This document shows, piece after piece, positions 1 through 9,846 of a DNA stretch of 64,000 nt. Position 1 is the first letter of the stretch. The number at the start of each line of letters is the position of its first letter. The stretch is from Chitinispirillaceae bacterium. Lineage in GTDB: Bacteria > Fibrobacterota > Chitinivibrionia > Chitinivibrionales > Chitinispirillaceae. The notes below the pieces were generated by a model. That model ran no database searches and was not told where the DNA came from. It saw only the letters and a list, made by a program, of their open reading frames with translations. Location: assembly GCA_016930275.1 (NCBI GenBank), contig JAFGHA010000238.1, positions 1 through 64,000 on the forward strand, read 5' to 3'. A program made the translations under genes and the position numbers.

Positions 1-23
1 GATCTCCTGCCTAGCAATCCTGA

Positions 24-224
24 TCTGTTACGCAAGTAAAATACTGTCTCTGCAGACCGCCGGAAATACACCGTTCACCGTTAGCATTCAGTCTGAATGC
101 ATCGCTCACCTGGAGCAGCAACAGGGATTGGGAACGGTTGAGGTCGAATGAATTATGGGAAACGTATCTGTCACGGGGATTCGACTATTCAATTGGGGTG
201 TCATTTACGTGGAAGTTGTTATAA
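24..224 (+). pseudogene. C-terminal fragment of an outer-membrane beta-barrel-like protein (partial or frameshifted)
   Basis: Open frame between TGA at 21-23 and TAA at 222-224; manual translation gives ...SPLAFSLNASLTWSSNRDWERLRSNELWETYLSRGFDYSIGVSFTWKLL*, with alternating beta-strand character at the C-terminus. No start codon or full domain is visible. Confidence 0.35.
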
Positions 225-362
225 ACGGTAGTTCTCTTCGAACGGAGAATTTCTAGGTAAACTGAAGAACTCATATGCATCCGTTCTATCAGAGAGGGGG
301 AAAATGTCAAGTTACTGCAGTTCCCGGTTCCCCCCTCACTCCGGGAGAGGCATGCGCTGTGG

Positions 363-1340
363 CTACTCGAAGTGGGAGAGGTCTTTTTTCACCAGCCCCA
401 TTGACGCGATCATTCCGTCATCAGCGTCAATTCCCGCTCCCTGGGTTGTGAGATACCCGCCCGACACGTAACCGTTGGCACCTGCATGAAACATGAGCGC
501 CTGCAGTCCGCCCAGATGCAGCTCACGGCCGCCGCATACCTTGACGGGTTTCGTCGGCAGGGCAAGTCGGAACAGTGCGACGATTTTGAGAAAATCAAGG
601 GGAGTTTCCTTCGGTGGGGCGATTCGGGTGCCCGGGACGGGATTAAAGAAATTAATCGGTACGGTGTCGACATCGAGAGCCCTGAGTTCGAGGGCGAAAT
701 CCTTACGGTCTTTCCAGCTCTCGCCGATTCCGAAAATACCGCCGCAGCAGACCTTGAGTCCGGCTGCTTTCGCCCGTTTGACAGTGGCGACACGGTCTTC
801 ACGGCGGTGTGTGGAGACGATCGTGGGAAAGAAGTTTCTGCTCGCTTCGAGATTGTGGTTGTAACAGACAACGCCTGCATCGCGCAATTGCGCAAAGGCG
901 TCGTCATCGAGAATCCCGAGCGAGGCGTGTTTTTCACCATCTTCTCCGTTGAGTGCATCGCAGATGGAGGTGATCTGTGTCGGAGTGAGTCTCCTGCCGC
1001 TTGATACCACGCAGAAGGGAAGATTGCGGCTTTTGGCATACGCCAGTTTTTCCCTGATTGCAGCCGCATCGGCAAGTTTGGTGACGTCGACACCGGTATC
1101 GCTGTGCGACGACTGGGCACAGAAGGCGCAGTCTTCACTGCAGGCACCCGATTTGACATTCATGAGTGAACAGGGATCGACACGGTTTCCGTGGAATTTC
1201 CGGCGCACCATGTCGGTAGCGCCGAAGAGTACGGGAAGATCATCATTCGGCCAGGCGATAATCGTGTCGAGATCGCCGGAGTCAATCTGCCCGGCACAGG
1301 AGCGTTCATAGAGCCGCGCGGCTGTTTCAAAGAGATTCAT
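363..1340 (-). CDS. bioB: Biotin synthase (radical SAM)
   Basis: MNVKSGACSEDCAFCAQSSHS (CxxxCxxC), GGIFGIGESWKDR, CGGRELHLG; last gene of a bio operon. Start taken at internal ATG (MNLFETAARLYE), which overlaps the upstream stop as ATGA. Confidence 0.97.
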   Translation of the reverse strand: MNLFETAARLYERSCAGQIDSGDLDTIIAWPNDDLPVLFGATDMVRRKFHGNRVDPCSLMNVKSGACSEDCAFCAQSSHSDTGVDVTKLADAAAIREKLAYAKSRNLPFCVVSSGRRLTPTQITSICDALNGEDGEKHASLGILDDDAFAQLRDAGVVCYNHNLEASRNFFPTIVSTHRREDRVATVKRAKAAGLKVCCGGIFGIGESWKDRKDFALELRALDVDTVPINFFNPVPGTRIAPPKETPLDFLKIVALFRLALPTKPVKVCGGRELHLGGLQALMFHAGANGYVSGGYLTTQGAGIDADDGMIASMGLVKKDLSHFE

Positions 1341-2029
1341 GGTGTATTCCTTTGCAGATAAGTTTCGATTTGAGTGGTAATAGCGGATTCGTTTCCGGTG
1401 AAGCACGCATGTGGCGCATCAAGATGCAGCATGGTTCCGCCGAGTGTCTGATGAAGAAAATTTCCCGCCGCAACGGGAATGACCGTGTCACGGGTGCCGT
1501 GAATGAGCAGCGGTTCACACGGCAATGTATCGACTGTGTCAAGGGTTATGAATTCAAGCAGATCAAGTCCGGCCTGCAGAGCTGCCGGTGTCCAGGGTAT
1601 ATCCGTCGGCAGGTCCGACACGAGACCGCACTGTTGCCGGAAGTCATCCAGTACGGTGGCGGTGTCAGTCGCCAGTTTGGCTCGCATCGCATGAAGCATC
1701 CGTGAGCGGATACCGAACGGATAATTTCCCGTGCGGCAGAACGAAGGGGTTGCACTGATGAGTGCCAGCCCGTCAAGCGACAGGAGCGGAGCGCAACCGA
1801 GAGCGAGTATTGCCCCGGTCGACCAGCCGGCGAGAAACCGGGTATCGTGCAGATGCGGTTGCAGGTGATCGGACAGCTGCAGTTTCCAGTCGGCGGCGAG
1901 CAGGCCGTTGCTGCAGATTCGTGCCGCCAGTTCATTCACGTCAATATAGGTGGATTGCGGGCCGAAGACAGGCCGCAGGATATCGGGGCTGATTCCCCAA
2001 CCGCCAAGTACTGTCCATGTACTATTCAT
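1337..2029 (-). CDS. Alpha/beta hydrolase, BioH-like pimeloyl-ACP methyl ester esterase candidate
   Basis: Nucleophile elbow AGWSTGA, LIHGTRDTVIP and DAPHACF catalytic-type motifs; located between bioF and bioB with overlapping start (ATGAATAG). Confidence 0.75.
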   Translation of the reverse strand: MNSTWTVLGGWGISPDILRPVFGPQSTYIDVNELAARICSNGLLAADWKLQLSDHLQPHLHDTRFLAGWSTGAILALGCAPLLSLDGLALISATPSFCRTGNYPFGIRSRMLHAMRAKLATDTATVLDDFRQQCGLVSDLPTDIPWTPAALQAGLDLLEFITLDTVDTLPCEPLLIHGTRDTVIPVAAGNFLHQTLGGTMLHLDAPHACFTGNESAITTQIETYLQRNTP

Positions 2030-3170
2030 GACGCTGTTTCCATTTCCTGAGACCCTCGACAATACGGAGCCGGTCATCGTTGGTGTGCAGCGTCGACCAG
2101 GAGAACCGTATACGGGCGGTTCCCGCGGGGACGGTAGGCGGCCGGATGGCGGGCGCGATAATTCCTCGGTCGCGCAGGTATTCCGAAAGTGCTACCGCTT
2201 TATGATCATCACCCGTGATACAGGGGATGATCTGTGTGGTACTCGGACGGGTATCGAAGCCGAGTGCTTTCAGATCGTCGCGCAGCAGGACCGATGTCTG
2301 CAGAACCCGTGAAGCAGTATCCGGACGGTTTCTGATATGGCGGATCGCGGCGAGATTATGAGCGAGTACCGGATGGGGGAGACCGGTGGAATAGATCAGG
2401 CTTCGGCTGAAATTGACAAAAAAATCGCGCAGAAGAGAACTGACGGCGATATATCCGCCCAGACCGGCGATCGCTTTGCTCAGTGTGCCCATCCGTACGT
2501 TTATAGCGGCGGCGGTGCCGGTCGCTTCGACAAGCCCGCTCCCGCACTCGCCGAACATGCCGGTGGCGTGGGCCTCGTCGACCATCACCATCGCACCATG
2601 CGTCTGTGCGAGCTGTGCGATGTCCTCCAGGGGTGCGCGATCACCGTCCATACTGAAAACGGTATCGGTGACGATGAGTTTTTCGGTTGAATCGGAAGCT
2701 GCAAGACGCTTCCGCAGGTCGGCCATGTCACCATGCCGGTACCTGTTCAGCCTGCATCCGGCAAGACGGATACCGTCATACAGCGAGGCATGGTTGAGCC
2801 GGTCGGAAAAGACTTCGGTTGAACGGGTGCAGAGCGCCTGCAGAATACCGACGTTCGTCGTATACCCGCTGGTGAACACGAGCGCCGCTTCGGTGTCCTC
2901 CCAGTCGGCTATTTCCCGTTCGAGTTCGTTGTAGAGTTCAGATGCGGTCGCCACCAGACGCGACGCACCGCTTCCGTTCAGTTTACCGTTTGCGAGTCTT
3001 GCAGCTTCACTCGCGACCTCCCTGTTCGCATGAAGACCGAGATAACTGTTGGTGGAACAGTCGATGATCCCGTCGTCGGGTTGAAAAGGCGCGGTGAAAC
3101 GGAACCGTCCTTCCAGCCGGCGCTTATCCAATTCGCGGGATATGCGATCAAGCAGCGGAGTCGATGCCAT
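2022..3170 (-). CDS. bioF: 8-amino-7-oxononanoate synthase
   Basis: STNSYLGLHANREV, GSGASRLVATASELYNELEREIADWE, VDEAHATGMFG, TLSKAIAGLGGYIA; biotin operon context. Confidence 0.95.
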   Translation of the reverse strand: MASTPLLDRISRELDKRRLEGRFRFTAPFQPDDGIIDCSTNSYLGLHANREVASEAARLANGKLNGSGASRLVATASELYNELEREIADWEDTEAALVFTSGYTTNVGILQALCTRSTEVFSDRLNHASLYDGIRLAGCRLNRYRHGDMADLRKRLAASDSTEKLIVTDTVFSMDGDRAPLEDIAQLAQTHGAMVMVDEAHATGMFGECGSGLVEATGTAAAINVRMGTLSKAIAGLGGYIAVSSLLRDFFVNFSRSLIYSTGLPHPVLAHNLAAIRHIRNRPDTASRVLQTSVLLRDDLKALGFDTRPSTTQIIPCITGDDHKAVALSEYLRDRGIIAPAIRPPTVPAGTARIRFSWSTLHTNDDRLRIVEGLRKWKQRHE

Positions 3171-4500
3171 CGAGTGTTTCCGTAAAAGCTTCATGGGTAA
3201 CCGACATAATGAAGTCGAGTTGTTCAGGAGTGGTAATGTAGGGGAGCATGAAGTAGATCACGTCTCCAAGCGGACGGAGCAGCACTCCGCGTTTGAGCGC
3301 GTTTCGACAGATGAGAAACGGGATACGTCGCTGCGGATCGAGGCGTTGTTTCGTTTTACGGTCGGCAACCAGCTCCAGGGCCCCTACCGTTCCCAGGCAC
3401 CGGATATCTCCGACAATATCGTATCCGGCGAAGCTCTGCAGATGCCGGGTGAGCTGCGCTGACAATAAAGTTAGTGATTCCGGAATGTTCATCTCATTCA
3501 TCAGTTCCAGTGTAGCGCAGCCGGCTGCGCAGGCGAGTGCATTCCCGGTGAACGTGTGACCGTGTTCGAAGGTTTTTCCCGAATGCGCATCACCTTTGAA
3601 CGCTTCGAAAATAGTCGCGGTAACCGCGGTGATCGCCAGCGGCAGAAATCCGGCGGTCAGCCCTTTGGCAAGACACATGATGTCGGGGACCACTCCGGCG
3701 TGGTTGCAGGCGAAGAGCGTTCCCGTGCGTCCGAAACCCATGGCGACTTCATCGGCGATGGTGAGGATATGGTGCCGTTCGCAGAGTTCGAAAATCCGTT
3801 TCAGCACGACCGGCGGATAGATGCGCATGCCGACGGCACCCTGCACCATCGGTTCAAAGATGACTGCCGCGACCTCGTCTCCGTGTGCGTCACAAAGTGT
3901 TTCAAGCGAATTCATACATTGCGCGGCGCAGTCGGACGGTGCCTTGCCGCAGGGGCACCGGTAACAGCTGGGAGGATCGGTAAAGAATCCTTGTTTAAAG
4001 GTCTCGTGAAACAGCGCATGATACTGTGGGATGCTTCCCACCGACATCGCACCGAGCGTATCGCCGTGATACCCGCCACCGAGACCGATAAACTGGCGCC
4101 GCCGGTCGTTTCCCGTCTGCCGGTGATACTGCAGCGCAATTTTCATCGCGACTTCGACCGAGGTGGAACCGTTATCGGAAAAGAACAGTTTGTCAAGTTT
4201 TCGGGGGAGCATCGCCGAGAGCAGTCCGGAAAGTCTGATAGTGGGTTCGGCGATACATCCTGCCATCATCACGTGTTCGAGCCGGTCGAGCTGCTGCCTG
4301 ACCGCACTCGTGATATGCGGGTGATTGTGGCCGAACAGGCTTACCCACCATGAACCGGTCGCATCGATGTAGCTGGTATCGTACTGATCGTACAGGTGAA
4401 TACCTGCGGCGCGTCGAATCACCAGCGGCGGATAATCGATACTGTCCCGCCAGGAGGTAAACGGTAGCCAGATGTGATCAAGACCGCTGTTCGATAGCAT
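3148..4500 (-). CDS. bioA: Adenosylmethionine-8-amino-7-oxononanoate aminotransferase
   Basis: HIWLPFTSW, DATGSWWVSLFGHNHP, ADEVAMGFGRTGTLFAC, KGLTAGFLPLA, class III aminotransferase motifs. Confidence 0.96.
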   Translation of the reverse strand: MLSNSGLDHIWLPFTSWRDSIDYPPLVIRRAAGIHLYDQYDTSYIDATGSWWVSLFGHNHPHITSAVRQQLDRLEHVMMAGCIAEPTIRLSGLLSAMLPRKLDKLFFSDNGSTSVEVAMKIALQYHRQTGNDRRRQFIGLGGGYHGDTLGAMSVGSIPQYHALFHETFKQGFFTDPPSCYRCPCGKAPSDCAAQCMNSLETLCDAHGDEVAAVIFEPMVQGAVGMRIYPPVVLKRIFELCERHHILTIADEVAMGFGRTGTLFACNHAGVVPDIMCLAKGLTAGFLPLAITAVTATIFEAFKGDAHSGKTFEHGHTFTGNALACAAGCATLELMNEMNIPESLTLLSAQLTRHLQSFAGYDIVGDIRCLGTVGALELVADRKTKQRLDPQRRIPFLICRNALKRGVLLRPLGDVIYFMLPYITTPEQLDFIMSVTHEAFTETLDGIDSAA

Positions 4501-5170
4501 CACAGAACTCCTTGAGCGCATGCGGATCCGGTTTGCCGAACGGTAGTTCGAGAAACGGGACCGACTTCGTCCGTTCCCGGATCATGCGACGATTGTCATT
4601 GTAGATCGGTGACGGCATTTCGTTACCGACGTTGTTGAATACGATACCGGCAATTGCGGCACTGCACTCCTGCAGAATCCGCAGGGTAAGAAAGGTGTGA
4701 TTGAGGGTTCCCAGACGTGGAGTGGTTACCAGAAGCACGGGCAACTGCAGGTACATGATGAGGTCAAGAATATACACGGTATCACTCAGAGGTACAAGTA
4801 CTCCTCCCGCCCCTTCGACGATGACGGTCCGCATACTGGTGGAAATGATATCCAGATTTGTTTTTATCAGATCGAGATCGATTGAAGTTCCGGCGAGCGA
4901 TGCAGCGAGGTGCGGCGAACAGGACGGTTCGAAACAGTAGGGAACATGCTGTTCATAGGTACCGTTCATCCGGGAACTGCCGCACATCACGTAATCGTAG
5001 TCGGGAGCACGGATCTCTCCGGTACTGTTGCGGGTGCAGCCGGTTTGTACCGGTTTCATATAGGTTGTCGCATGTCTATCCGAAAAACAGTCGGCGAGGA
5101 GTCGGGAAACATGTGTCTTTCCGATTCCCGTATCCGTTCCCGTTACGAAAAAGCCTTTAAGTGACATCAT
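4478..5170 (-). CDS. bioD: Dethiobiotin synthetase
   Basis: FFVTGTDTGIGKTHVSRLL P-loop, KPVQTG, VEGAGGVLVPL. Confidence 0.95.
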   Translation of the reverse strand: MMSLKGFFVTGTDTGIGKTHVSRLLADCFSDRHATTYMKPVQTGCTRNSTGEIRAPDYDYVMCGSSRMNGTYEQHVPYCFEPSCSPHLAASLAGTSIDLDLIKTNLDIISTSMRTVIVEGAGGVLVPLSDTVYILDLIMYLQLPVLLVTTPRLGTLNHTFLTLRILQECSAAIAGIVFNNVGNEMPSPIYNDNRRMIRERTKSVPFLELPFGKPDPHALKEFCDAIEQRS

Positions 5171-5982
5171 CCTTCTCCTTTCCGTGCCGCTCCGAAAAGC
5201 GCTTTGTAGGTGAGCGGAACTCCCTTGTCGGTACCGAAACCGTTTTCGAGGTCATCGCAAAACTTCTGCAGATTCCGGCGGGTCAGCGGACGAGATGAGG
5301 TACCGGTACTTCCGATCGAACTGAGATGCCTCAGCAGCTCCCGTGCCGAAGAAAAATACACGGTTTCCGAAAAAGGAACAATCGTAAGCGGTGTCAGCTC
5401 GAGCCGGTGCAGGATCGGTTCCACCATCTCTTCCCGATAGAGAGCAGCGGGAATGGGGAGATTATGTCGTTTTCTGGTTTCGTACAGTTCCCTGAATGCA
5501 TCTTCGGTGAAGAGTGAAAAAACGAAGTATCCTCCCGGTTCGATAAGTGAGGCGAGTGTCGTGATGGTGAGGTCCGGTCGGGAGGTCCACTGTATCATCG
5601 AGGCAGCAACAAGTCCTTCGAATGTCGCGGGTCTGAAGGGTGGCTGTTCCGCATCGGCGCAGCACCATTTTGTTTCCGATGAAAGTTTTTTTATGCAGAA
5701 GTGCAGTGAATCGAATGCGATGTCGATACCGGTCATGGAACCGTACCAGCCGTTCTGAAGCAGCTTTTTTTCAAGATCACCGTTACCGCACCCGAAATCC
5801 GCCCACGGTCTTCCGGGTGTGCCGTATTTCAGAATCGATGGCAGCAGATTATCGAGTAGTTTCTGCTGTATGATCGCGTATTTTCCGTAATGTGAAACCT
5901 TTCTACCGAAATGCGCGGCAATTCTCGGTTTAGGGGATATCGACTGGTGGATATCCGGAGTGTTACCCGTACTTTTTTTCAT
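5167..5982 (-). CDS. bioC: Malonyl-ACP O-methyltransferase
   Basis: SAM methyltransferase (WADFGCGNGDLEKKL), AASMIQWTSRPDLTI; first gene of bio operon. Confidence 0.88.
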   Translation of the reverse strand: MKKSTGNTPDIHQSISPKPRIAAHFGRKVSHYGKYAIIQQKLLDNLLPSILKYGTPGRPWADFGCGNGDLEKKLLQNGWYGSMTGIDIAFDSLHFCIKKLSSETKWCCADAEQPPFRPATFEGLVAASMIQWTSRPDLTITTLASLIEPGGYFVFSLFTEDAFRELYETRKRHNLPIPAALYREEMVEPILHRLELTPLTIVPFSETVYFSSARELLRHLSSIGSTGTSSRPLTRRNLQKFCDDLENGFGTDKGVPLTYKALFGAARKGEG

Positions 5983-6318
5983 AATAAATAAAATATACAA
6001 CACGTATCTCTGATTTATCGTGCACCGGGGCGGGATGGAGATCAGTTATCCCGGTCGGTTGCTTTAAATCACAACGGAAACAGTCCGTTTGCAGCTTTTA
6101 TGGATATCGTTGCCGAAATTTTTTCTAAAAAACACAACGGAAAGAGAACTTGTTGCCCGGGATGAAGTCGGGCAGTTATTTTGGTTGATTATTTTGTAAG
6201 ACGCGCACTAAAATTGATAGTGATGGGTTGATGGATTGATGAGCTTTTTCTTCTCATACACTCTCCAATACTTGAACCCTCCAATTCACTAACTTACAAA
6301 AACGAATAGATTTTAACG

Positions 6319-7338
6319 ATGAGAACCGTTTTAACCGCTATAATTCTCTGTATTTGTAATCCACTGCAGGCATATTCCCCGATAGAGTCGACCGGTATCT
6401 ATAATTCAGCAATGCTCTATCTTATCCGACAGGACTATAAAAACGCGTCTGCTTCGCTTACCGCTCATCTCAAACGGCAACCGCTCGATCTCAAAGCACA
6501 GTATCTGCTGTTTGCAACGGAACAGACGCGTATACTCGATTATGAATCCTACATCCTCGAAAACAAATCGTTCCAGAAGATGGCTGAAAACCTCCGCGAA
6601 CTGTTCGAAAACCGTCTCAAAGTACTCAAAGGTGCCGATTCAACCACCTGCCTGTTTTATTGCGCCAATGTTTACGGGGGCATCAGTGTGATGCAGGCGA
6701 AAACCGGCAACTGGTTCGATGGCGTTAAAAATGCCATTGCTTCGGTCGGTATGCTCAAGGAGGTTAAGAGCCGGGATTCAACCTTCTTTGCCGCGGATCT
6801 CGGTCTCGGTATTTTCAATTATTATCTCAGTACCAGTCTCAAATGGCTGCCGTTTGTGAATGACAAGGAGGAAGAAGGGCTCGAAGCGATTATCAGGGCA
6901 CTCAATGCTGAATTCCCCTATAATTACGCGGCGAAAAATTCACTCTGCTGGATACTGATCGAACGGGATAATTTTAAACGCGCGGATTCCATCGCACAAT
7001 CGGTTCTCGACGAGTTTCCCGACAATACCATTTTTCTCAGGATCAAGGCGCTGGTGGCGCTCTGGACCGGGAGGTACAAGGAAGCGTTGCGGGATGCGAA
7101 GCGCCTGATCGTGCTGACCGAGAAGAGGGCACCGGTCAACTGGTCGGATCTGGTTGCCGGTTATACGGTACTCGTGCAGGGCAATTACGAGTATGGCAAT
7201 AAAAAAGAGGCGTGCGCGGCGGCGAAGCTCATTCTGGCAAAGCGTCTGCCGAAGGAATACTATGAAATTCCACACATAAAAAAGAACATGAAATTTATCT
7301 CCGGAATCCGGCAGAAGTGCCGCAAAGAGAAATACTGA
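6319..7338 (+). CDS. Secreted TPR-type protein
   Basis: N-terminal signal-like MRTVLTAIILCICNPLQAY; repeated helical TPR-like segments. Confidence 0.6.
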   Translation: MRTVLTAIILCICNPLQAYSPIESTGIYNSAMLYLIRQDYKNASASLTAHLKRQPLDLKAQYLLFATEQTRILDYESYILENKSFQKMAENLRELFENRLKVLKGADSTTCLFYCANVYGGISVMQAKTGNWFDGVKNAIASVGMLKEVKSRDSTFFAADLGLGIFNYYLSTSLKWLPFVNDKEEEGLEAIIRALNAEFPYNYAAKNSLCWILIERDNFKRADSIAQSVLDEFPDNTIFLRIKALVALWTGRYKEALRDAKRLIVLTEKRAPVNWSDLVAGYTVLVQGNYEYGNKKEACAAAKLILAKRLPKEYYEIPHIKKNMKFISGIRQKCRKEKY

Positions 7339-7353
7339 TCTCCGAATTCAACG

Positions 7354-7392
7354 AATTGTCAATACAAATAAAAACGGATTGACAATTTTTTT
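7354..7392 (+). terminator. Rho-independent terminator downstream of 6319..7338
   Basis: Perfect 10-bp inverted repeat AATTGTCAAT...ATTGACAATT with 14-nt loop, followed by a run of T. Confidence 0.7.
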
Positions 7393-7546
7393 GGGTTCCG
7401 GTAGTTCCCGCCTCACTTCCGATTCCCCTCTCCATCCAGCCGAGCGGGAGAGAGGGGCATACATGCATGCACTGAAGGAGTGAGATGGAACAATTCAAGA
7501 ATTCTTTTAGGTAAAAATCGCCGGTTCAGGTATTATTTTACCTATC

Positions 7547-9196
7547 GTGACCAGATTTCTCCTATACCGTTGGTTGATCCTTACCTTTTGGGTAATGGTC
7601 GGCTTCATTCATGCCGGATTTGATCCCAATCTTCCGGTTGGTACCGATCTTGACCGACTTCTTCAGCGGATTGTCGCCCGGAACGGTATCGAACTGCCGG
7701 CTCGCTGGTTTATACAGCCGTATTCATACCGGGATATTGAACCATTCATCATGCTCGCCGATTCCCTTAAGGGTGAGCAGATGCTTTCTCCCGAGGAACG
7801 GCAATTACTGCTTCGGGCCGAAGAGCGATTTGGTACAGGTAAGGCGTTGTTCCGGTACACGGGGAGAAATCCCGCCCGTGATCTTCACCTGAAAGTCAAC
7901 TGTCAGCTGCTCGGTGATGTCCGTCCCGGCTGGAGCGACAGCTTAACCGTGGGGGTCAAAGGAATCCTGCGTCCTTCGATCGCGGGAAATCTGGGAGATC
8001 TCTCCTTCTACAGCGGTATAGGGGTCTGGACCGAATACCGTAATGACACGCTGTTCTCGAAAAGCGGTTACCAGCCCTGGGAGGGGGTGGCGCATAATCT
8101 TTACGGAAGAGATACCGAAAGCAGCAGCGCCCGTTCGTCGGATCTTCCCTTCGGCGGTATACGGTACACGGCCGGACCGATCGATCTCGAAACCGCGATT
8201 GACCGCCTGCGGAGCGGCCCGGCACGTTTTTTCCCGCTAACCCTCTCGGGCGAAGCGCCGCCGATCACCTATTTCCGCGGGATGCTCGATCTCGACGTGA
8301 TCTCCTATTCGCATGTCATCGGCGTGCTTAAGGTCCAGAAAGACAAAAGGAAATATCTCTTCACGCACCGGCTGAGTACCGATCTTTGGAAACGTCGTAT
8401 CCATCTCGGTATAAACGAAGTCATCATCTACGGCAACACGACCACCGAAGAGCCCCGTAGCGATACGGATCTGGTTGCCGATGCCTACATACAGGACGAC
8501 CGCGGACTTGAATGGGTTTATTGCATACCGTTTCTGCCGTTCAAGTTCGTGGAACATTATGCCGGAGACCGGGACAACGCCGCGGTCTCCATCGATTTCA
8601 TGCTCTGCTTTCCCGACCGGTGGAACTGGTACGGTGAATTCTTTCTCGATGACATGCTCGCGCCCTGGAAGCTTCTGAGTGACGACTGGGGTAACAAATG
8701 GGGGTTGACCCTTGGCGGGAGTTACTTCGGCAGGGCAGCGGGGCGGGATCTGACCGTGCAGGCTGAGTATTCACGGGTGGAGCCGTGGGTGTATACTCAT
8801 TTCAGCGGCGGGAGTCACCGGTATTCCCACTTCAACACCGGACTCGGATCACCGCTCGGTCCCAATTCCCAGGGAGCCGTCGTTGCGGTGCTAATGCAGC
8901 TTGACCGGTTGCATGAAGCAGGTATCGGGCTTCGCCATGTCGCCTGGAACCATACGGTGCGTGGGGGGAGCATTACCGATGTGTTTCAGCAGCCGGGGAT
9001 TGTTGACAGCTCCTTGTATTACGACTCAAAGACAAAGCAGTATCTCGGTCCTGGAACCGAATGGTACCTTCAACCGGTATTGTACTGGAATTTCAATGTT
9101 TTCGGACGGTTCGAACTGCATGCCCAGGCGGCAGTCGATCTGCTTGATAAGCGTGGGCGTTCTTCCGGTGCGGTTTATGGTGGACTGTTTTTCTGA
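7547..9196 (+). CDS. Outer-membrane-associated hypothetical protein (predicted beta-rich barrel)
   Basis: GTG start, signal-like N-terminus (LYRWLILTFWVMVGFIHAGF), aromatic/alternating strand composition, C-terminal SSGAVYGGLFF. Confidence 0.55.
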   Translation: MTRFLLYRWLILTFWVMVGFIHAGFDPNLPVGTDLDRLLQRIVARNGIELPARWFIQPYSYRDIEPFIMLADSLKGEQMLSPEERQLLLRAEERFGTGKALFRYTGRNPARDLHLKVNCQLLGDVRPGWSDSLTVGVKGILRPSIAGNLGDLSFYSGIGVWTEYRNDTLFSKSGYQPWEGVAHNLYGRDTESSSARSSDLPFGGIRYTAGPIDLETAIDRLRSGPARFFPLTLSGEAPPITYFRGMLDLDVISYSHVIGVLKVQKDKRKYLFTHRLSTDLWKRRIHLGINEVIIYGNTTTEEPRSDTDLVADAYIQDDRGLEWVYCIPFLPFKFVEHYAGDRDNAAVSIDFMLCFPDRWNWYGEFFLDDMLAPWKLLSDDWGNKWGLTLGGSYFGRAAGRDLTVQAEYSRVEPWVYTHFSGGSHRYSHFNTGLGSPLGPNSQGAVVAVLMQLDRLHEAGIGLRHVAWNHTVRGGSITDVFQQPGIVDSSLYYDSKTKQYLGPGTEWYLQPVLYWNFNVFGRFELHAQAAVDLLDKRGRSSGAVYGGLFF

Positions 9197-9244
9197 CCGG
9201 CTCTATAGTGATTTCCATGGTCATTATATAATGCCTGCAGCCGG

Positions 9245-9679
9245 TTAGAAGGATTGCGCATGTGCCGATTCCAGAATGGCGCGGTTTTTATCGAGACCCA
9301 TATTCTGAAGTACCCATTTATACTCATGATAACCGCCGGGAAGTCCTGCTCGCACGCATATTCTGTCCTGTGCCGTTATAAAGTCTTCCTGGTACCTGAG
9401 CAGGGCAGCAGGGTCTTCGGTCTTGAAGGAGTCCGCGTATCGGAAGGTCAATGAATCAAGCAAAGGATTACAGGTACTCCATGCCATCATCTGATCGACG
9501 GAAATCGCACTGTCTGCCGGAGGAGTGAATGGAACCGGTTTCTGTTGTTCGGTTTTTTCTTTACTGCCTGCAACCAGCGTGTTTCCTGAGGTGGTGCCGG
9601 TATTTTCCGAAGGTTTTTCTTTGCAACCGACGGTAAGAAAAATTACTGCAGCACAGATGAGTAATATCGGATAATTCAT
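9245..9679 (-). CDS. Small lipoprotein
   Basis: Lipobox MNYPILLICAAVIFLTVGC; Thr/Ser/Glu-rich linker. Confidence 0.6.
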   Translation of the reverse strand: MNYPILLICAAVIFLTVGCKEKPSENTGTTSGNTLVAGSKEKTEQQKPVPFTPPADSAISVDQMMAWSTCNPLLDSLTFRYADSFKTEDPAALLRYQEDFITAQDRICVRAGLPGGYHEYKWVLQNMGLDKNRAILESAHAQSF

Positions 9680-9846
9680 GATTGATCTCCTATCTACTAA
9701 ATTTAATTGGTGTCTCGATGAAAGTGATGGAAAACCTGATGAAAACGCTCCCGAAGTAATTGAATCTCAACGAAATCGATTGTTTCGGGTACCAGTTGAT
9801 CAGACACCGGTATGATAGATTATGCCATGATGACGGAACATTGACA

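Noticed and set aside
3556-4353. 265-aa plus-strand ORF opposite bioA
   Set aside because: Antisense shadow; bioA is unambiguous on the minus strand.
5983-6318. Search for a BirA operator between bioC and the TPR gene
   Set aside because: No convincing TTGTAAAC-N14/15-GGTTTACAA-like palindrome seen.
9197-9246. Inverted repeat CCGGCT...AGCCGG between convergent genes
   Set aside because: Short stem and about 37-nt loop with no T-run; too weak to call as a terminator.
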